Counted from the stretch's first letter, positions 1 to 16,684 are shown. The stretch is DNA of 64,000 nt from JASGDN01 sp049840815 (GCA_049840815.1 JASGJI010000002.1:129662-193661), one strand, 5' to 3'. Notes: generated by a model not told the origin, from the letters alone. Made by a program: numbers and translations.

Positions 1-465
1 TCGATCACGCCGTCCGCCAGCGCAACCCGCCGCTTCCTCGATGGCCTCGATCCGGCCCACGTCGGCGCGATTCACGACGCCGGCAACATGGTCTTCGAGG
101 GCTTCGAAGCCTACCGCATGAGTTTCGAGGTGCTTGGCCCCTACCTCGCCCACGTTCACGTCAAGAACGCGCGCTGGTTCCCGGTGAAGTCGCTGCCGGA
201 TGGCACCGTGACCTGGATGGCCGACTGGGCGCCGATCGCCAAGGGCAGCGCCGACCTCCGCGATCTCTTCGCGGCATTGGAGCACATCGGCTACGACGAC
301 TGGATCTCCGTGGAGGACTTCAGCCTCGAACGCCCGCTGGAAGAACGCCTGCAGACCAACCTGGACTACCTGACGGCGCTCTGGGTCGAGTCCGTCGCGG
401 CGGCATCCCCCGACGAGCCCCTCGCCGACGAGGCCACGACGGAGAATACCGCCGACGCATCGTAG
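1..465 (+). CDS. Sugar phosphate isomerase/epimerase, C-terminal part (5' end outside window)
   Basis: The reading frame is open from the first base of the window, so the gene starts upstream. About 154 residues remain. The motifs HDAGN and HVHVKN, followed by a C-terminal SVEDF strand, are the late beta strands and metal/substrate-binding positions of the xylose-isomerase-like TIM barrel family (AP endonuclease 2 fold). Members isomerise or epimerise sugars or inositols, but the substrate cannot be told from this fragment. The last 30 residues are an Ala/Glu/Thr-rich tail without fold. The gene converges on rpoC, with a perfect hairpin between the two. Confidence 0.8.
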   Translation, partial: SITPSASATRRFLDGLDPAHVGAIHDAGNMVFEGFEAYRMSFEVLGPYLAHVHVKNARWFPVKSLPDGTVTWMADWAPIAKGSADLRDLFAALEHIGYDDWISVEDFSLERPLEERLQTNLDYLTALWVESVAAASPDEPLADEATTENTADAS

Positions 466-600
466 CGGCCATCCCGAGACGGTCGGTCGAACGAGCAAGC
501 CTCAACCTCGGCTCGGAACGACGTCGAACGTGTTGACGAATCTACGGACATTCAGACCTCACTTCCCCGCGAGGCGCGTGTGAGGGCGAAGTCCAACACC

Positions 601-632
601 AAGACCCCGATGGCGAATGCCATCGGGGTCTT
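601..632. terminator. Hairpin terminator between convergent isomerase gene and rpoC
   Basis: A perfect 14-bp stem (601-614 with 619-632) encloses a GAAT loop in the 198-bp gap between convergent genes. No long T run follows on either strand, so it is a GC-rich terminator type; it could serve both directions. Confidence 0.7.
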
Positions 633-663
633 GTCTCGTTCACTCGGATGGAGAGGGTGAACC

Positions 664-5244
<4,581 letters not shown>

Positions 5245-5325
5245 GGTTCCTCCGGGTGAGTACACGGCCAGGTCGAGATCGGGAGCGGCGGAACCAGGTC
5301 AAGGTTCCGGCGCTCCCTGGCGATC

Positions 5326-8901
<3,576 letters not shown>

Positions 8902-9278
8902 CTACCGCTCCTCTTACGGGGCGTCGTGCGGGTTCACGAGCGAACCGCTCCGACGCCGGAGACTGAACCAGAACCACTGCTGAACCGGAAATCGCACGAT
9001 CTCCGTGATGTCGTTCGCGGGCGGACGGGGACAGGCATCTCCGCCGAGACCCGGCGGCGATTCGCGCGTTCCGGACATCGGACAAGCGAATCGCCGTATC
9101 GGCCTTCCCCTCCCAACCTGGCGGGAGGAGCAACCGAACGGTTTCAACGACGATGATGTTGTCGGGGCGAGCGAAACGAACGGGATTCGCGGGATCGACG
9201 AGACGTGCACCGGGGGATCATCCGCAGCCCGGCGGATGAGGAAAGGTGCCCCCAAGCACCGGCATCCAGGCCAACGCC

Positions 9279-9308
9279 AAAACGGGAGGGCATACGAACC
9301 CCCTCCCG
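9279..9308 (-). promoter_or_regulatory. Attenuator-like hairpin in the rpoB leader
   Basis: On the minus strand an 8-bp perfect stem CGGGAGGG/CCCTCCCG (9308-9301 with 9290-9283) is followed directly by TTTT (9282-9279). It lies about 100 nt downstream of the rpoB promoter and about 380 nt before the rpoB start, so it looks like an intrinsic terminator inside the leader. A second 8-bp hairpin sits at 9218-9239. Whether read-through is regulated is inference. Confidence 0.5.
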
Positions 9309-9414
9309 GAAGACCGAGATATGATCTTGTGGTAGGATCACCAGCACACGTTGTCCTGTCCAAAACAGTGTCTCGTCGCGTCTCGGCATGCGCCGAGCGT
9401 CCGCGCGAACGTGT

Positions 9415-9443
9415 AGTAAACCACATCACTACATCTATGTCAA
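9415..9443 (-). promoter_or_regulatory. rpoBC promoter
   Basis: On the minus strand TTGACA (9443-9438) and TTTACT (9420-9415) are separated by exactly 17 bp, the best match to a vegetative promoter in this gap. Predicted start is near 9408, giving a leader of about 505 nt. The stretch 8902-9463 holds no convincing gene, only this promoter and two hairpins. Confidence 0.7.
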
Positions 9444-9450
9444 GCCCATT

Positions 9451-9460
9451 TCACCGCAAC
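9451..9460. repeat. Left copy of a 10-bp direct repeat flanking the IS
   Basis: TCACCGCAAC here recurs at 10899-10908, right next to the other end of the IS. Three bases (AAC) separate this copy from the perfect inverted repeat. It is probably the target-site duplication, with the true left end being 9461; this is inference. Confidence 0.45.
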
Positions 9461-9463
9461 AAC

Positions 9464-9485
9464 GGGTGTGACGCAGATTTGGTGG
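9464..9485 (+). repeat. Left terminal inverted repeat of the IS
   Basis: 22 bases beginning GGGTGTGACGCAGATT, the exact reverse complement of 10877-10898. Confidence 0.9.
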
Positions 9486-9532
9486 GTGTAGGATCAGGGG
9501 GACGCTTCGTCGTTCCGAGAGGAGGTCCCCGC

Positions 9533-10874
9533 ATGCCGACGCCGCTTGATCCGACTGTCCTGGCCGCCGACCTTGCCGCCTGGCGGGCCGCCCATCCCCG
9601 AGCCACCCTGACCGAGATTGAAGCCGAGGTGGACCGCGCGCTGGCCGCCTTCCGGACCCAGACTGTGGTCGACCTCGCCACCGACGAAGGCGACCCACCC
9701 CGCTGTCCGGGGTGCGACCGGCCGATGCACCGTCATGGCACGCGCTCCCGAACCCTGGCAACCCGGGACGAAGGGCTGCTCACCCTCTCCCTTCCCCGCT
9801 ATCGGTGCCCAGCCTGTGGCACCGAGCTTTCCCCCCCTGGGTGAGCGGTTGGGGCTGGTTCCCGGCACCCTTGCCCCCTGGCTGGCCGAGTTGGCGGTCC
9901 AGTTCGGAACCGAGACCTCGTTCGCCCGGGCGGCCTCCCTGCTGAGCCAGGCCACGCGCACCCGGATCAGTCCCGACACCGTCCGCCGGCTGACCGAAAC
10001 CGCCGGGGCGATCTGGTGCCAGCTGGACCTGGACCTGCTCACCGCGCTGGAGACCGCCGCCATGGCCCCCGGTGCCCCCGAGGTGGTCGTGCCCGATGCC
10101 GATCCGTTCGCCCCGACCGCCACGATCAGCCTCTGTCTGGATGGAGCGATGGTGCCCCTGGTCGGCGGCGACTGGCAGGAAGTCCGCACGCTGACGGTCG
10201 GCGAGGTGGTGACCACGGACGAGTCGGTCCGCACCACCCGCCTGAGCTATGTCAGCCAGCAGGCTCCCGCTGCCCGCTTCCAACGCACGATCGGGGTGGA
10301 ACTGACCCGGCGTGGGGTCCTGACGCATCCGGGGACGATCGTGGCGATCAGCGATGGGGCCTCCTGGATTCAGGATGCGCTGGATCTGCAGGTGCCGCAG
10401 GCGGTGCGCATCCTGGATGTCATGCACGCGGTGGAGTACCTGGCCGATGCCGCAAAGGCCAGCTTCGGCCCCGGCACGGCGGAGACGAGCGCGTGGCTGG
10501 GGACCTGGCGTCAGGCGTTGCGCACCGGAAAGGCCGTGGCCGTGGGGAATGCCCTGGCAGCCCTGCCCCCCTCCCCGGAACGGGATGATGCGCTCCGCTA
10601 CCTGGGCAATCGGCGGGCGATGCTCGCGTACGGCCGCTGCGATCTCGAAGGGTGGCCGGTGGGGAGTGGCGTGGTGGAAAGCGCCAACAAGATCGTGGTG
10701 GAGGCTCGCCTGAAGGGAGCTGGTCGGCACTGGAGTCCCGGGTCGGTGAATCCGATGGTGAGCCTTCGCGCCCTCGTCGCCAGTGAGCGATGGGAACGGG
10801 CCTGGCCCCGGATCACCGCCGCCTGGCCATCGCATCACCGGGACGCTCGCGCGGTCACCACTCCGCCTGCCTGA
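9533..10874 (+). CDS. ISKra4-like transposase, +1 frameshift needed
   Basis: The first frame (9533-9844, 103 codons) starts with ATG behind GAGAGGAGG and encodes a zinc ribbon (CPGC then CPACG). It stops at TGA 9842-9844. The rest is one frame forward and runs to 10874 with the DDE catalytic residues: Asp in ISLCLDGAMVPL, Asp in ILDVMHAVEYL, and Glu in PVGSGVVESANK. The change of frame fits at a run of seven C (9831-9837, context CTTTCCCCCCCTGG), where slipping forward one base joins TELSPP to LGERLG. Full product about 446 residues. The shift may be programmed, or a decay mutation or base-calling error in the C run. Confidence 0.82.
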
Positions 10875-10876
10875 TT

Positions 10877-10898
10877 CCACCAAATCTGCGTCACACCC
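10877..10898 (-). repeat. Right terminal inverted repeat of the IS
   Basis: Exact reverse complement of 9464-9485, starting three bases after the transposase stop codon. Confidence 0.9.
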
Positions 10899-10908
10899 TC
10901 ACCGCAAC
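10899..10908. repeat. Right copy of the 10-bp direct repeat flanking the IS
   Basis: TCACCGCAAC abuts the right inverted repeat directly and matches 9451-9460. The rest of the 358-bp gap up to 11256 holds a promoter-like site and no convincing gene. Confidence 0.45.
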
Positions 10909-11076
10909 CCCTCACGGCGAGCTGCCGCAGGCCTCGCGGTGCGCCATGATGGCTCGCGCGACAGCAGTCACCGACCGTTCCCAAGGACGTCTCACGGAAT
11001 AGGCAAGCAACTCCCTGCCGCCTCCCGGCGTCGTGGGCTGACACCTGCCTCTAGTGGAGAGAACGCCGAAAAGCGG

Positions 11077-11085
11077 TGCTATACT
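11077..11085 (+). promoter_or_regulatory. Extended -10 promoter upstream of the YvcK-like gene
   Basis: TGCTATACT is a TGn-extended -10 box with no clear -35. The identical nine bases occur before the nuoE-like gene (19477-19485). Leader would be about 165 nt. Confidence 0.5.
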
Positions 11086-11256
11086 CCGGCCACGGTCAGG
11101 CAGAAGAGACACCTCCTCCCAGTCATCGTCGCTCTCTCCGCCGGCAGCAACGCACCCAACGATCTTGCCGCTGCCCCCTGCCGCCGTCGCCCGCGCCGAT
11201 TACCCCGGTACACGGTCCGCCCCACGGCCGATTTCGGGACTCGCCTGGACATCCGC

Positions 11257-12636
11257 ATGAAATCAGACTCCCTCCGCATCTGGCTCCGACCCGGCATCGG
11301 CATCAAGCGCTGGATCGTGCTCGGCATCCTCTGCATGATCACCATCTCCCTCGCGCTCGCCATGTTCGCCGCCTGGATCTACCGGAACTACGATGTCCCC
11401 GCCGGATCGCAGACGCTCGTGCGCCTCGTCACCCTCCAGTTCGTGCCCCACCCCATCCGCGAGATCGGCCTGCTCCTCGTCGCCAGCGCCGTTCTCATCC
11501 TCGCGTTCTTCCGCCTCAGCGCCTCCATCATCGCGCCCTTCCTCGCCCAGGATGCCTCCGGTCGCGATCTCTCCGTCATCGTCTCCGAACATCGGTTCGG
11601 GCCGGGCACGCCCGAGCTGAACGTCGTCGCCATCGGCGGCGGCACCGGGCTCAGCGCCCTCCTGCGCGGCCTCAAGCTCGCCGACATCAACCTCACCGCC
11701 ATCGTCACCGTGGCCGACGACGGGGGCAGCACCGGCCGCATCCGCTCCGCCTACAACATCCCGGCACCGGGAGACCTCCGCAACTGCCTCGTCGCGATGG
11801 CCGACGACGAATCCGCCATGGGCAAGCTCTTCGACTACCGCTTCAGCGGCACCGACAGCGAGCTTTCCGGACACTCCTTCGGCAACCTCTTCATCACTGC
11901 CATGACCCAGGTCAGCGGCTCCTTCGACCACGCCGTGATCGAATCCGCCCGCGTCCTGAACGTGCGCGGCAAGGTGATGCCTTCCACCATCGAGAACATC
12001 GACCTGTGCGCGTATATGGAAGATGGAGAGATCGCCCGCGGCGAATCCGTGATCGCCCACGACGAGCGGAAGATCGACCGCATCTTCCTCAGCCCGGAGA
12101 GCCCGGACGGCTACGAACCCTCGTTGCAGGCGATCCTGAACGCCGACCTGATCGTGCTCGGTCCGGGCAGCCTCTACACCAGCGTGCTGCCGAACCTGCT
12201 GGTGGAGGGCGTCGACCAGGCGATCAAGTGGTCACGTGGGGCGACGGCCTACGTCTGCAACGTCGCCACCCAGCATGGCGAGACGGATCACTTCGGCTAC
12301 CGCGAGCACATCCGCGAAGTCGTCACCTATCTGGGCGAGAACCGGCTCGACTACGCCATTGTGAACAGCAACCCCGCCGCCGCCGGCACCGCCGTCGCCA
12401 GGGGGCTGGACGTGGACGCCGTCGACTGGGACGGAGAGGCGTCGCTGGACGGCGTGACCCTGATCGCCCGCGACGTGGTGAGCGATCGCAATCCGCTCCG
12501 CCACGACCCCGCCAAGCTCGCCGAAGTCCTCCTCGACATCGCCCGCGAGGCCCGAGCTGCATCCCTCAACACGCCGCGCCCGACCATCGAATCGATGCGG
12601 GAGCACGAGGACGACAAGGTCTCGGTCGCCGCCTGA
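11257..12636 (+). CDS. YvcK/CofD-like family protein with N-terminal membrane anchor
   Basis: 459 residues. Two hydrophobic segments (about residues 20-42 and 66-88) precede a domain starting near residue 125 with the nucleotide-sugar-binding loop AIGGGTGLSALLRGLK, followed by TVADDGGSTGRIR and PGDLRNCLVA, typical of the YvcK 'gluconeogenesis factor' group related to CofD. B. subtilis YvcK binds UDP-GlcNAc and links carbon metabolism with cell shape; by homology this may do the same at the membrane. The ATG at 11257 is used because no other in-frame start fits after the likely promoter, though no good Shine-Dalgarno is visible. It precedes gapA by 187 bp in the same direction, which fits a role in central carbon metabolism. 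Confidence 0.85.
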   Translation: MKSDSLRIWLRPGIGIKRWIVLGILCMITISLALAMFAAWIYRNYDVPAGSQTLVRLVTLQFVPHPIREIGLLLVASAVLILAFFRLSASIIAPFLAQDASGRDLSVIVSEHRFGPGTPELNVVAIGGGTGLSALLRGLKLADINLTAIVTVADDGGSTGRIRSAYNIPAPGDLRNCLVAMADDESAMGKLFDYRFSGTDSELSGHSFGNLFITAMTQVSGSFDHAVIESARVLNVRGKVMPSTIENIDLCAYMEDGEIARGESVIAHDERKIDRIFLSPESPDGYEPSLQAILNADLIVLGPGSLYTSVLPNLLVEGVDQAIKWSRGATAYVCNVATQHGETDHFGYREHIREVVTYLGENRLDYAIVNSNPAAAGTAVARGLDVDAVDWDGEASLDGVTLIARDVVSDRNPLRHDPAKLAEVLLDIAREARAASLNTPRPTIESMREHEDDKVSVAA

Positions 12637-12823
12637 CCCCAGCCTGCTCGCGATCCACGAATGCACCCCACTCACCACTGGCCGATCGACCAGCGCAGTG
12701 CGGACCCGCGTTCACATGTCCCGGCGCGATTCTTGGTACTCTTGACAGGACAAAGGGCGGCGATGCTCAGGGCCTGTCCACGAGCATTGCCCGCCAATCG
12801 AGCCTAGCGCTGGAGTACCGTTC

Positions 12824-13849
12824 ATGGTCTACAAGGTTGGTATCAACGGGTTTGGCCGCATCGGCCGCCAGGTTTACAAGGCGGTTCACGAGGGCGGCTT
12901 CTCCGACCTCTTCGAGATCGTCGCGGTCAATGACCTGACCGACAACAAGACGCTCGCCCATCTCCTCAAGTACGACTCCACCTACGGCCAGTTCGATGGC
13001 GAGGTCTCCTACGACGAGGACGGCCTCATCGTCAACGGCAAGGCCATCAAGGTCCTTGAGGAGCGCGACCCTGCCGCCCTCCCATGGGGCGAACTCGGCG
13101 TCGATCTCGTCATCGAGTCCACCGGTCGCTTCACCGATGCCGACAAGGCAAAGGCCCACATCGAGGCCGGCGCCAGGAAGGTCATCATCTCCGCGCCAGC
13201 GAAGGGTGAAGACCTCACGATTGTCCTCGGCGTGAACGAGGAGTCCTACGATCCCGCCGTCCACACCATCATCTCGAATGCCTCCTGCACCACCAATTGC
13301 CTCGCCCCGGCGGCCAAGGTCGTGCACGACACCTTCGGCATCGAGTCCGCAATGATGACCACCATCCACTCCTACACTGCCGATCAGGTGTTGCAGGATG
13401 GCCCGCACACGGACCTCCGCCGCGCTCGCGGTGCTGCCCAGAACATCGTCCCCACCACGAGCGGCGCCGCCAAGGCCATGTCGCTCGTGATGCCGGACCT
13501 CAAGGGCAAGTTCGATGGCTTCGCCCTCCGCGTGCCGACGCCGACGGTCTCTATCGTGGACTTTGTCGCGGTCACCTCGAAGCCAGTTACCGTCGAGGCG
13601 GCGAACGCCGCCTTCAAGGCCGCCTCCGAGAGCGACGCGCTGAAGGGCATCCTCGGCTACACCGACGAGGAACTGGTCTCCACGGACTTCAAGGGAGACT
13701 CCCGCTCCTCCATCATCGACTCCAAGCTGACCCAGGTGATGGGCGATCACATGTTGAAGGTTGTCACCTGGTACGACAATGAATGGGGCTACTCCTGCCG
13801 TGTCGCCGACCTCGCCGCGCTGATCTGCGAAAAGGGCTTCCCATCCTAG
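12824..13849 (+). CDS. gapA: Glyceraldehyde-3-phosphate dehydrogenase, type I
   Basis: 341 residues, the normal length. N-terminal NAD-binding motif INGFGRIGR; catalytic Cys near residue 155 in SNASCTTNCLAP; the downstream His lies in MMTTIHSYTADQ; C-terminal WYDNEWGYSCRV. Converts glyceraldehyde 3-phosphate to 1,3-bisphosphoglycerate with NAD(P). GGAG precedes the ATG. First gene of the gap-pgk-tpi glycolytic cluster; a structured repeat begins one base after its stop region and separates it from pgk. Confidence 0.97.
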   Translation: MVYKVGINGFGRIGRQVYKAVHEGGFSDLFEIVAVNDLTDNKTLAHLLKYDSTYGQFDGEVSYDEDGLIVNGKAIKVLEERDPAALPWGELGVDLVIESTGRFTDADKAKAHIEAGARKVIISAPAKGEDLTIVLGVNEESYDPAVHTIISNASCTTNCLAPAAKVVHDTFGIESAMMTTIHSYTADQVLQDGPHTDLRRARGAAQNIVPTTSGAAKAMSLVMPDLKGKFDGFALRVPTPTVSIVDFVAVTSKPVTVEAANAAFKAASESDALKGILGYTDEELVSTDFKGDSRSSIIDSKLTQVMGDHMLKVVTWYDNEWGYSCRVADLAALICEKGFPS

Positions 13850-13850
13850 A

Positions 13851-13945
13851 GGATATCCGGCTTCGCCGGATGGGTCAGACCAGCTGACCCACTACGGAGG
13901 ACGGCAACCCTTTCGAACTCGGCTGTAGATCACAGCCACGAAGGG
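13851..13945 (-). repeat. GTAG/REP-like structured repeat, copy 1
   Basis: Read on the minus strand: GTAG (13895-13892), a hairpin TGGGTCAG-CTGGT-CTGACCCA (13891-13871), then ATCCGGC-GAA-GCCGGAT (13871-13855). Upstream of GTAG on that strand is an arm with an inner hairpin GGCTGT/ACAGCC (13921-13937). The 60 bases 13851-13910 match the reverse complement of 49614-49673 at 56 of 60 positions. It lies in the gapA-pgk gap, so it is probably transcribed. Confidence 0.75.
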
Positions 13946-13971
13946 CCCCCGGGCAGACGACACCGTTACAG

Positions 13972-14000
13972 GGACGGGCGATCACAAGGATCGCCCGTCC
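13972..14000 (+). terminator. Hairpin between gapA and pgk
   Basis: Perfect 12-bp stem GGACGGGCGATC/GATCGCCCGTCC around ACAAG. No T tract follows, so it may be an mRNA-stabilising or partial-termination structure rather than a full stop. Confidence 0.5.
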
Positions 14001-14112
14001 AAGGCCGATGCCCTGATGCTTCGCAATCTTCTGCTCCCGCCGGTGCCCGACATCGGTCGGGGGCAGTGTTCATTCGTGGCCCCGTCCATCGGACTTCCGC
14101 CAGGAGCACCCC

Positions 14113-15309
14113 ATGACCAAGCGATCTGTCACCAGCGCCGACGTTGCCGGCAAGCGGGTCCTCACCCGCGTCGATTTCAACGTTCCCATCAAGGGTGGAG
14201 TCGTCCAGGATGACACCCGCATCCGCGCCGCTCTCCCGACCATCGCATGGCTGCGCGACCACGGTGCCCGCGTCATCCTCACCAGCCACCTGGGACGCCC
14301 CAAGGGTGCCGTGAAGGAGGACCTTCGGCTCGCCCCCGTCGCCGCGCGCCTGAGCGAACTGATCGGTGCACCAGTCGTCTCCGCCATAGATCTCGTCGGT
14401 CCCGACGCCAAGGCGAAGGTCGCCGCGATGCAGGATGGCGACGTCCTCCTGCTGGAGAACTCCCGCTTCGAGCCGGGCGAGGAGAAGAACGATCCCGCCC
14501 TCGCCCGGCAACTCGCCGATCTCGCCGACCTGTACGTGAACGACGCCTTCGGGGCCGCCCACCGCGCCCACGCCACCACCGAAGGCGTCGCCCACCTGCT
14601 CCCCGCCTACCTCGGCCTGCTCATGCAGCGCGAGGTGGACACCCTCGGAACCCTCCTCGACAGTCCCGCCCGCCCCTTCGTCGCGATCATTGGCGGTGCC
14701 AAGGTCTCGGACAAGATCGCCATCCTGGAACACCTCGTCGAAAAGGTGAGCTACCTGCTCATCGGCGGCGGCATGGCGAACACGTTCCTGCTCGCCCAGG
14801 GCTATCAGGTAGGCTCCTCGCTCGTGGAGCCCGATCAGGTCGATCGCGCCCTCCGCATCCTCGCCGACGCCGAGAACGCGGGAGTCGGCATCGGCCTGCC
14901 CACCGATGTCGTCGTCGCGAAGGCCATCGACGCAGACGAAGGCGCGGTCATCGGGCTGGATGACATCGGCGATCGGGCCATCTTCGACATCGGCCCGGAC
15001 ACGGCCACCGCGTACGCCGAACATGTGAAGAAGGCGAACACCATCCTTTGGAATGGCCCCCTCGGCGTCGCGGAGAACCCCGCCTTCGCCCGCGGCACCG
15101 AGGAGGTGGCCGAGGCCGTTGCCGCCAGCACCGGTTTCACCGTCATCGGCGGTGGCGACTCCATCGCCGCCATCGAGAAGCTCGGGCTCGCCGACCAGAT
15201 CGATCACATCTCCACAGGCGGCGGTGCATCGCTGGAGTTCCTTGAAGGGAAGGAGCTTCCCGGTATCGCCGTCATCCCGGACGCCGCCGATACGGGAGAC
15301 GTGGCATGA
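14113..15309 (+). CDS. pgk: Phosphoglycerate kinase
   Basis: 398 residues, typical length. DFNVP and SHLGRPKG (3-phosphoglycerate binding, residues about 17-60), GGAKVSDKI in the mid region and the nucleotide-binding GGGDS near 345 are all present. Transfers phosphate from 1,3-bisphosphoglycerate to ADP. Start ATG has AGGAG six to eleven bases upstream. The stop codon overlaps the tpiA start (ATGA), so the two are translationally coupled. Confidence 0.97.
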   Translation: MTKRSVTSADVAGKRVLTRVDFNVPIKGGVVQDDTRIRAALPTIAWLRDHGARVILTSHLGRPKGAVKEDLRLAPVAARLSELIGAPVVSAIDLVGPDAKAKVAAMQDGDVLLLENSRFEPGEEKNDPALARQLADLADLYVNDAFGAAHRAHATTEGVAHLLPAYLGLLMQREVDTLGTLLDSPARPFVAIIGGAKVSDKIAILEHLVEKVSYLLIGGGMANTFLLAQGYQVGSSLVEPDQVDRALRILADAENAGVGIGLPTDVVVAKAIDADEGAVIGLDDIGDRAIFDIGPDTATAYAEHVKKANTILWNGPLGVAENPAFARGTEEVAEAVAASTGFTVIGGGDSIAAIEKLGLADQIDHISTGGGASLEFLEGKELPGIAVIPDAADTGDVA

Positions 15310-16076
15310 ATCGAACCCCGCTTGCCATCGCCAACTGGAAAATGAACACCGATCTCGATACCGCGCGCGTGCTGGCTCAGGCCGCCCGCGACACGCCCGC
15401 TGGCGAGCCGCTCGACCTCGAGATCGCGCTCTGCCCGCCCTTCCCGTGGATCGTTCCCATCGCGGACATCCTCGAAGGTTCCCCAGTCGGACTCGGTGCG
15501 CAGGATTGCTCCCCCCATAGGGACGGCGCGTTCACCGGCGATGTCGCCGCCGCAATGCTCGCGCCGTGGTGCGGATTCGTCCTCGTCGGCCACTCCGAAC
15601 GCCGCCACGGGCACGGCGAAACCGATCCCGTCGTTCGTCGCAAGCTGGAGGCTGTCCTCGCGGAGGGGATGCATCCAGTCCTCTGCGTCGGCGAACTGGA
15701 ATCCGAGCGGGAGGCTGGCAACACCGCCGCCGTCATCCAGGAGCAAGTCCTTGCCGCGTTGAGCGGGCTGCCGGAATCCGGCATCTCCCGCGTCGTCATC
15801 GCCTACGAACCCGTCTGGGCGATCGGCACCGGGCGCACCGCGACCGCCGATGATGCGCAAGAGGTCGCGGCGCAGATCCGTGCGATCCTCACGACACTCG
15901 CCCCGGAACAGGCCGACGCGATTCGCATTCTGTATGGAGGAAGCGTGAAGGCGGGCAACGTAGCCAACCTCACCGCTGGGCCGGACGTCGATGGCGTACT
16001 GGTCGGCAGCGCCAGCCTCGATCCAGCGGGCTTCGACGCGCTCTGCCGGGCCTTGGCCGACGCGCCCCGTGCCTGA
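15306..16076 (+). CDS. tpiA: Triosephosphate isomerase
   Basis: 256 residues. Substrate Lys in ANWKMN (about residue 11), catalytic His in GHSERR (about 96), catalytic Glu in AYEPVWAIGTG (about 168) and phosphate loop LYGGSVK. Interconverts dihydroxyacetone phosphate and glyceraldehyde 3-phosphate. Overlaps pgk by four bases and is followed by a good hairpin terminator. Confidence 0.97.
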   Translation: MNRTPLAIANWKMNTDLDTARVLAQAARDTPAGEPLDLEIALCPPFPWIVPIADILEGSPVGLGAQDCSPHRDGAFTGDVAAAMLAPWCGFVLVGHSERRHGHGETDPVVRRKLEAVLAEGMHPVLCVGELESEREAGNTAAVIQEQVLAALSGLPESGISRVVIAYEPVWAIGTGRTATADDAQEVAAQIRAILTTLAPEQADAIRILYGGSVKAGNVANLTAGPDVDGVLVGSASLDPAGFDALCRALADAPRA

Positions 16077-16092
16077 CAACAGGCGAAACATC

Positions 16093-16121
16093 GAACGCCC
16101 AATCGCCGGGATTGGGCGTTC
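16093..16121 (+). terminator. Terminator after tpiA
   Basis: Perfect 11-bp stem GAACGCCCAAT/ATTGGGCGTTC with a 7-nt loop, 16 nt after the tpiA stop; followed by CTCC rather than a T run. Confidence 0.7.
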
Positions 16122-16137
16122 TCCCCGCGGATAGGAA

Positions 16138-16166
16138 TTGAACGCCGCCGCGTGGGATGGTACGCT
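16138..16166 (+). promoter_or_regulatory. secG promoter
   Basis: TTGAAC (16138-16143), 17 bp, TACGCT (16161-16166) with a TGn extension (TGG) before the -10. Separates secG transcription from the glycolytic operon. Confidence 0.65.
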
Positions 16167-16240
16167 CAGCGTCGACAAGCACCGGTCGCTGAACCGGCGT
16201 CGATGTCGCCAGCAATTGGGATGAAGGACGGTCAGGTCTC

Positions 16241-16462
16241 GTGCAGATAGCCCTCAACCTCTCGACAATCATCGTTGCCATTGTGCTGATGGTCACCATC
16301 CTGCTTCAGAGCAAGACCTCGGCATTCGGTGGCGGCATGGGCGGCGATTCCGGGTCCATCGTGAAGACCCGCCGCGGCTTCGAACAGACGCTGTTCCAGT
16401 TCACGATCGGAACGGCTGTCGTCTTTGTTGTGCTCTGCGTCCTCAGCGGCCTGCTGCTCTAG
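16241..16462 (+). CDS. secG: Preprotein translocase subunit SecG
   Basis: 73 residues with two membrane segments (about 4-22 and 50-70) joined by a Gly/Ser-rich loop containing FGGGMGGDSG, the SecG hallmark. Part of the SecYEG export channel. The start is GTG with GGACGG upstream; a nearby ATG at 16220 is out of frame. The gap after it carries the tatA promoter. Confidence 0.92.
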   Translation: MQIALNLSTIIVAIVLMVTILLQSKTSAFGGGMGGDSGSIVKTRRGFEQTLFQFTIGTAVVFVVLCVLSGLLL

Positions 16463-16578
16463 CAAGCTGACTGGGCGGGAGAATCCCAAACTAGCGACGC
16501 ATTCTAATGGGGCGGTCCTGTGGCACATACGCTCCTCTGTGTACCCGTCGTGTTGACAGGCCATTCGGCGCAAGCCGT

Positions 16579-16607
16579 TTGAAACCGGCAAGAACGAGGA
16601 ATACAAT
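16579..16607 (+). promoter_or_regulatory. tatA promoter
   Basis: TTGAAA (16579-16584), 17 bp, TACAAT (16602-16607); a near-consensus vegetative promoter 78 bp before the tatA start. Confidence 0.75.
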
Positions 16608-16684
16608 GTGCCCGACATCGAGCAAGTCATATCGGATCGGACTTGTGAGATGCAACCGCCAGTGTCCGTGGAGGATCGTCAGTC

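Larger units (their letters stand above)
9464..10898 (+). mobile_element. Insertion sequence, ISKra4-like, complete
   Basis: The 1435-bp element is bounded by perfect 22-bp inverted repeats (9464-9485 and 10877-10898) that start with GGG, as is usual for the ISKra4 family. It holds one transposase gene in two frames. A 10-bp direct repeat flanks it (offset by 3 bp on the left). It has inserted between the divergent rpoB and YvcK-like genes, about 20 bp upstream of the -35 box of the rpoB promoter. Confidence 0.88.

Noticed and set aside
9005..9532. Upstream extension of the transposase frame
   Set aside because: Crosses the IS left end; the ATG at 9533 has an excellent ribosome site inside the element.
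12742..12747. TTGACA before gapA as a promoter
   Set aside because: No -10 box at 16-18 bp; an alternative TACTCT just upstream has no good -35 either, so no promoter is called.
11076..12938. 620-codon open frame overlapping the YvcK-like gene in another frame
   Set aside because: Arg/Pro/His-rich shadow; the YvcK-like frame has clear motifs.
16553..16558. TTGACA upstream of tatA
   Set aside because: No -10 at proper spacing; the TTGAAA/TACAAT pair just downstream is clearly better.
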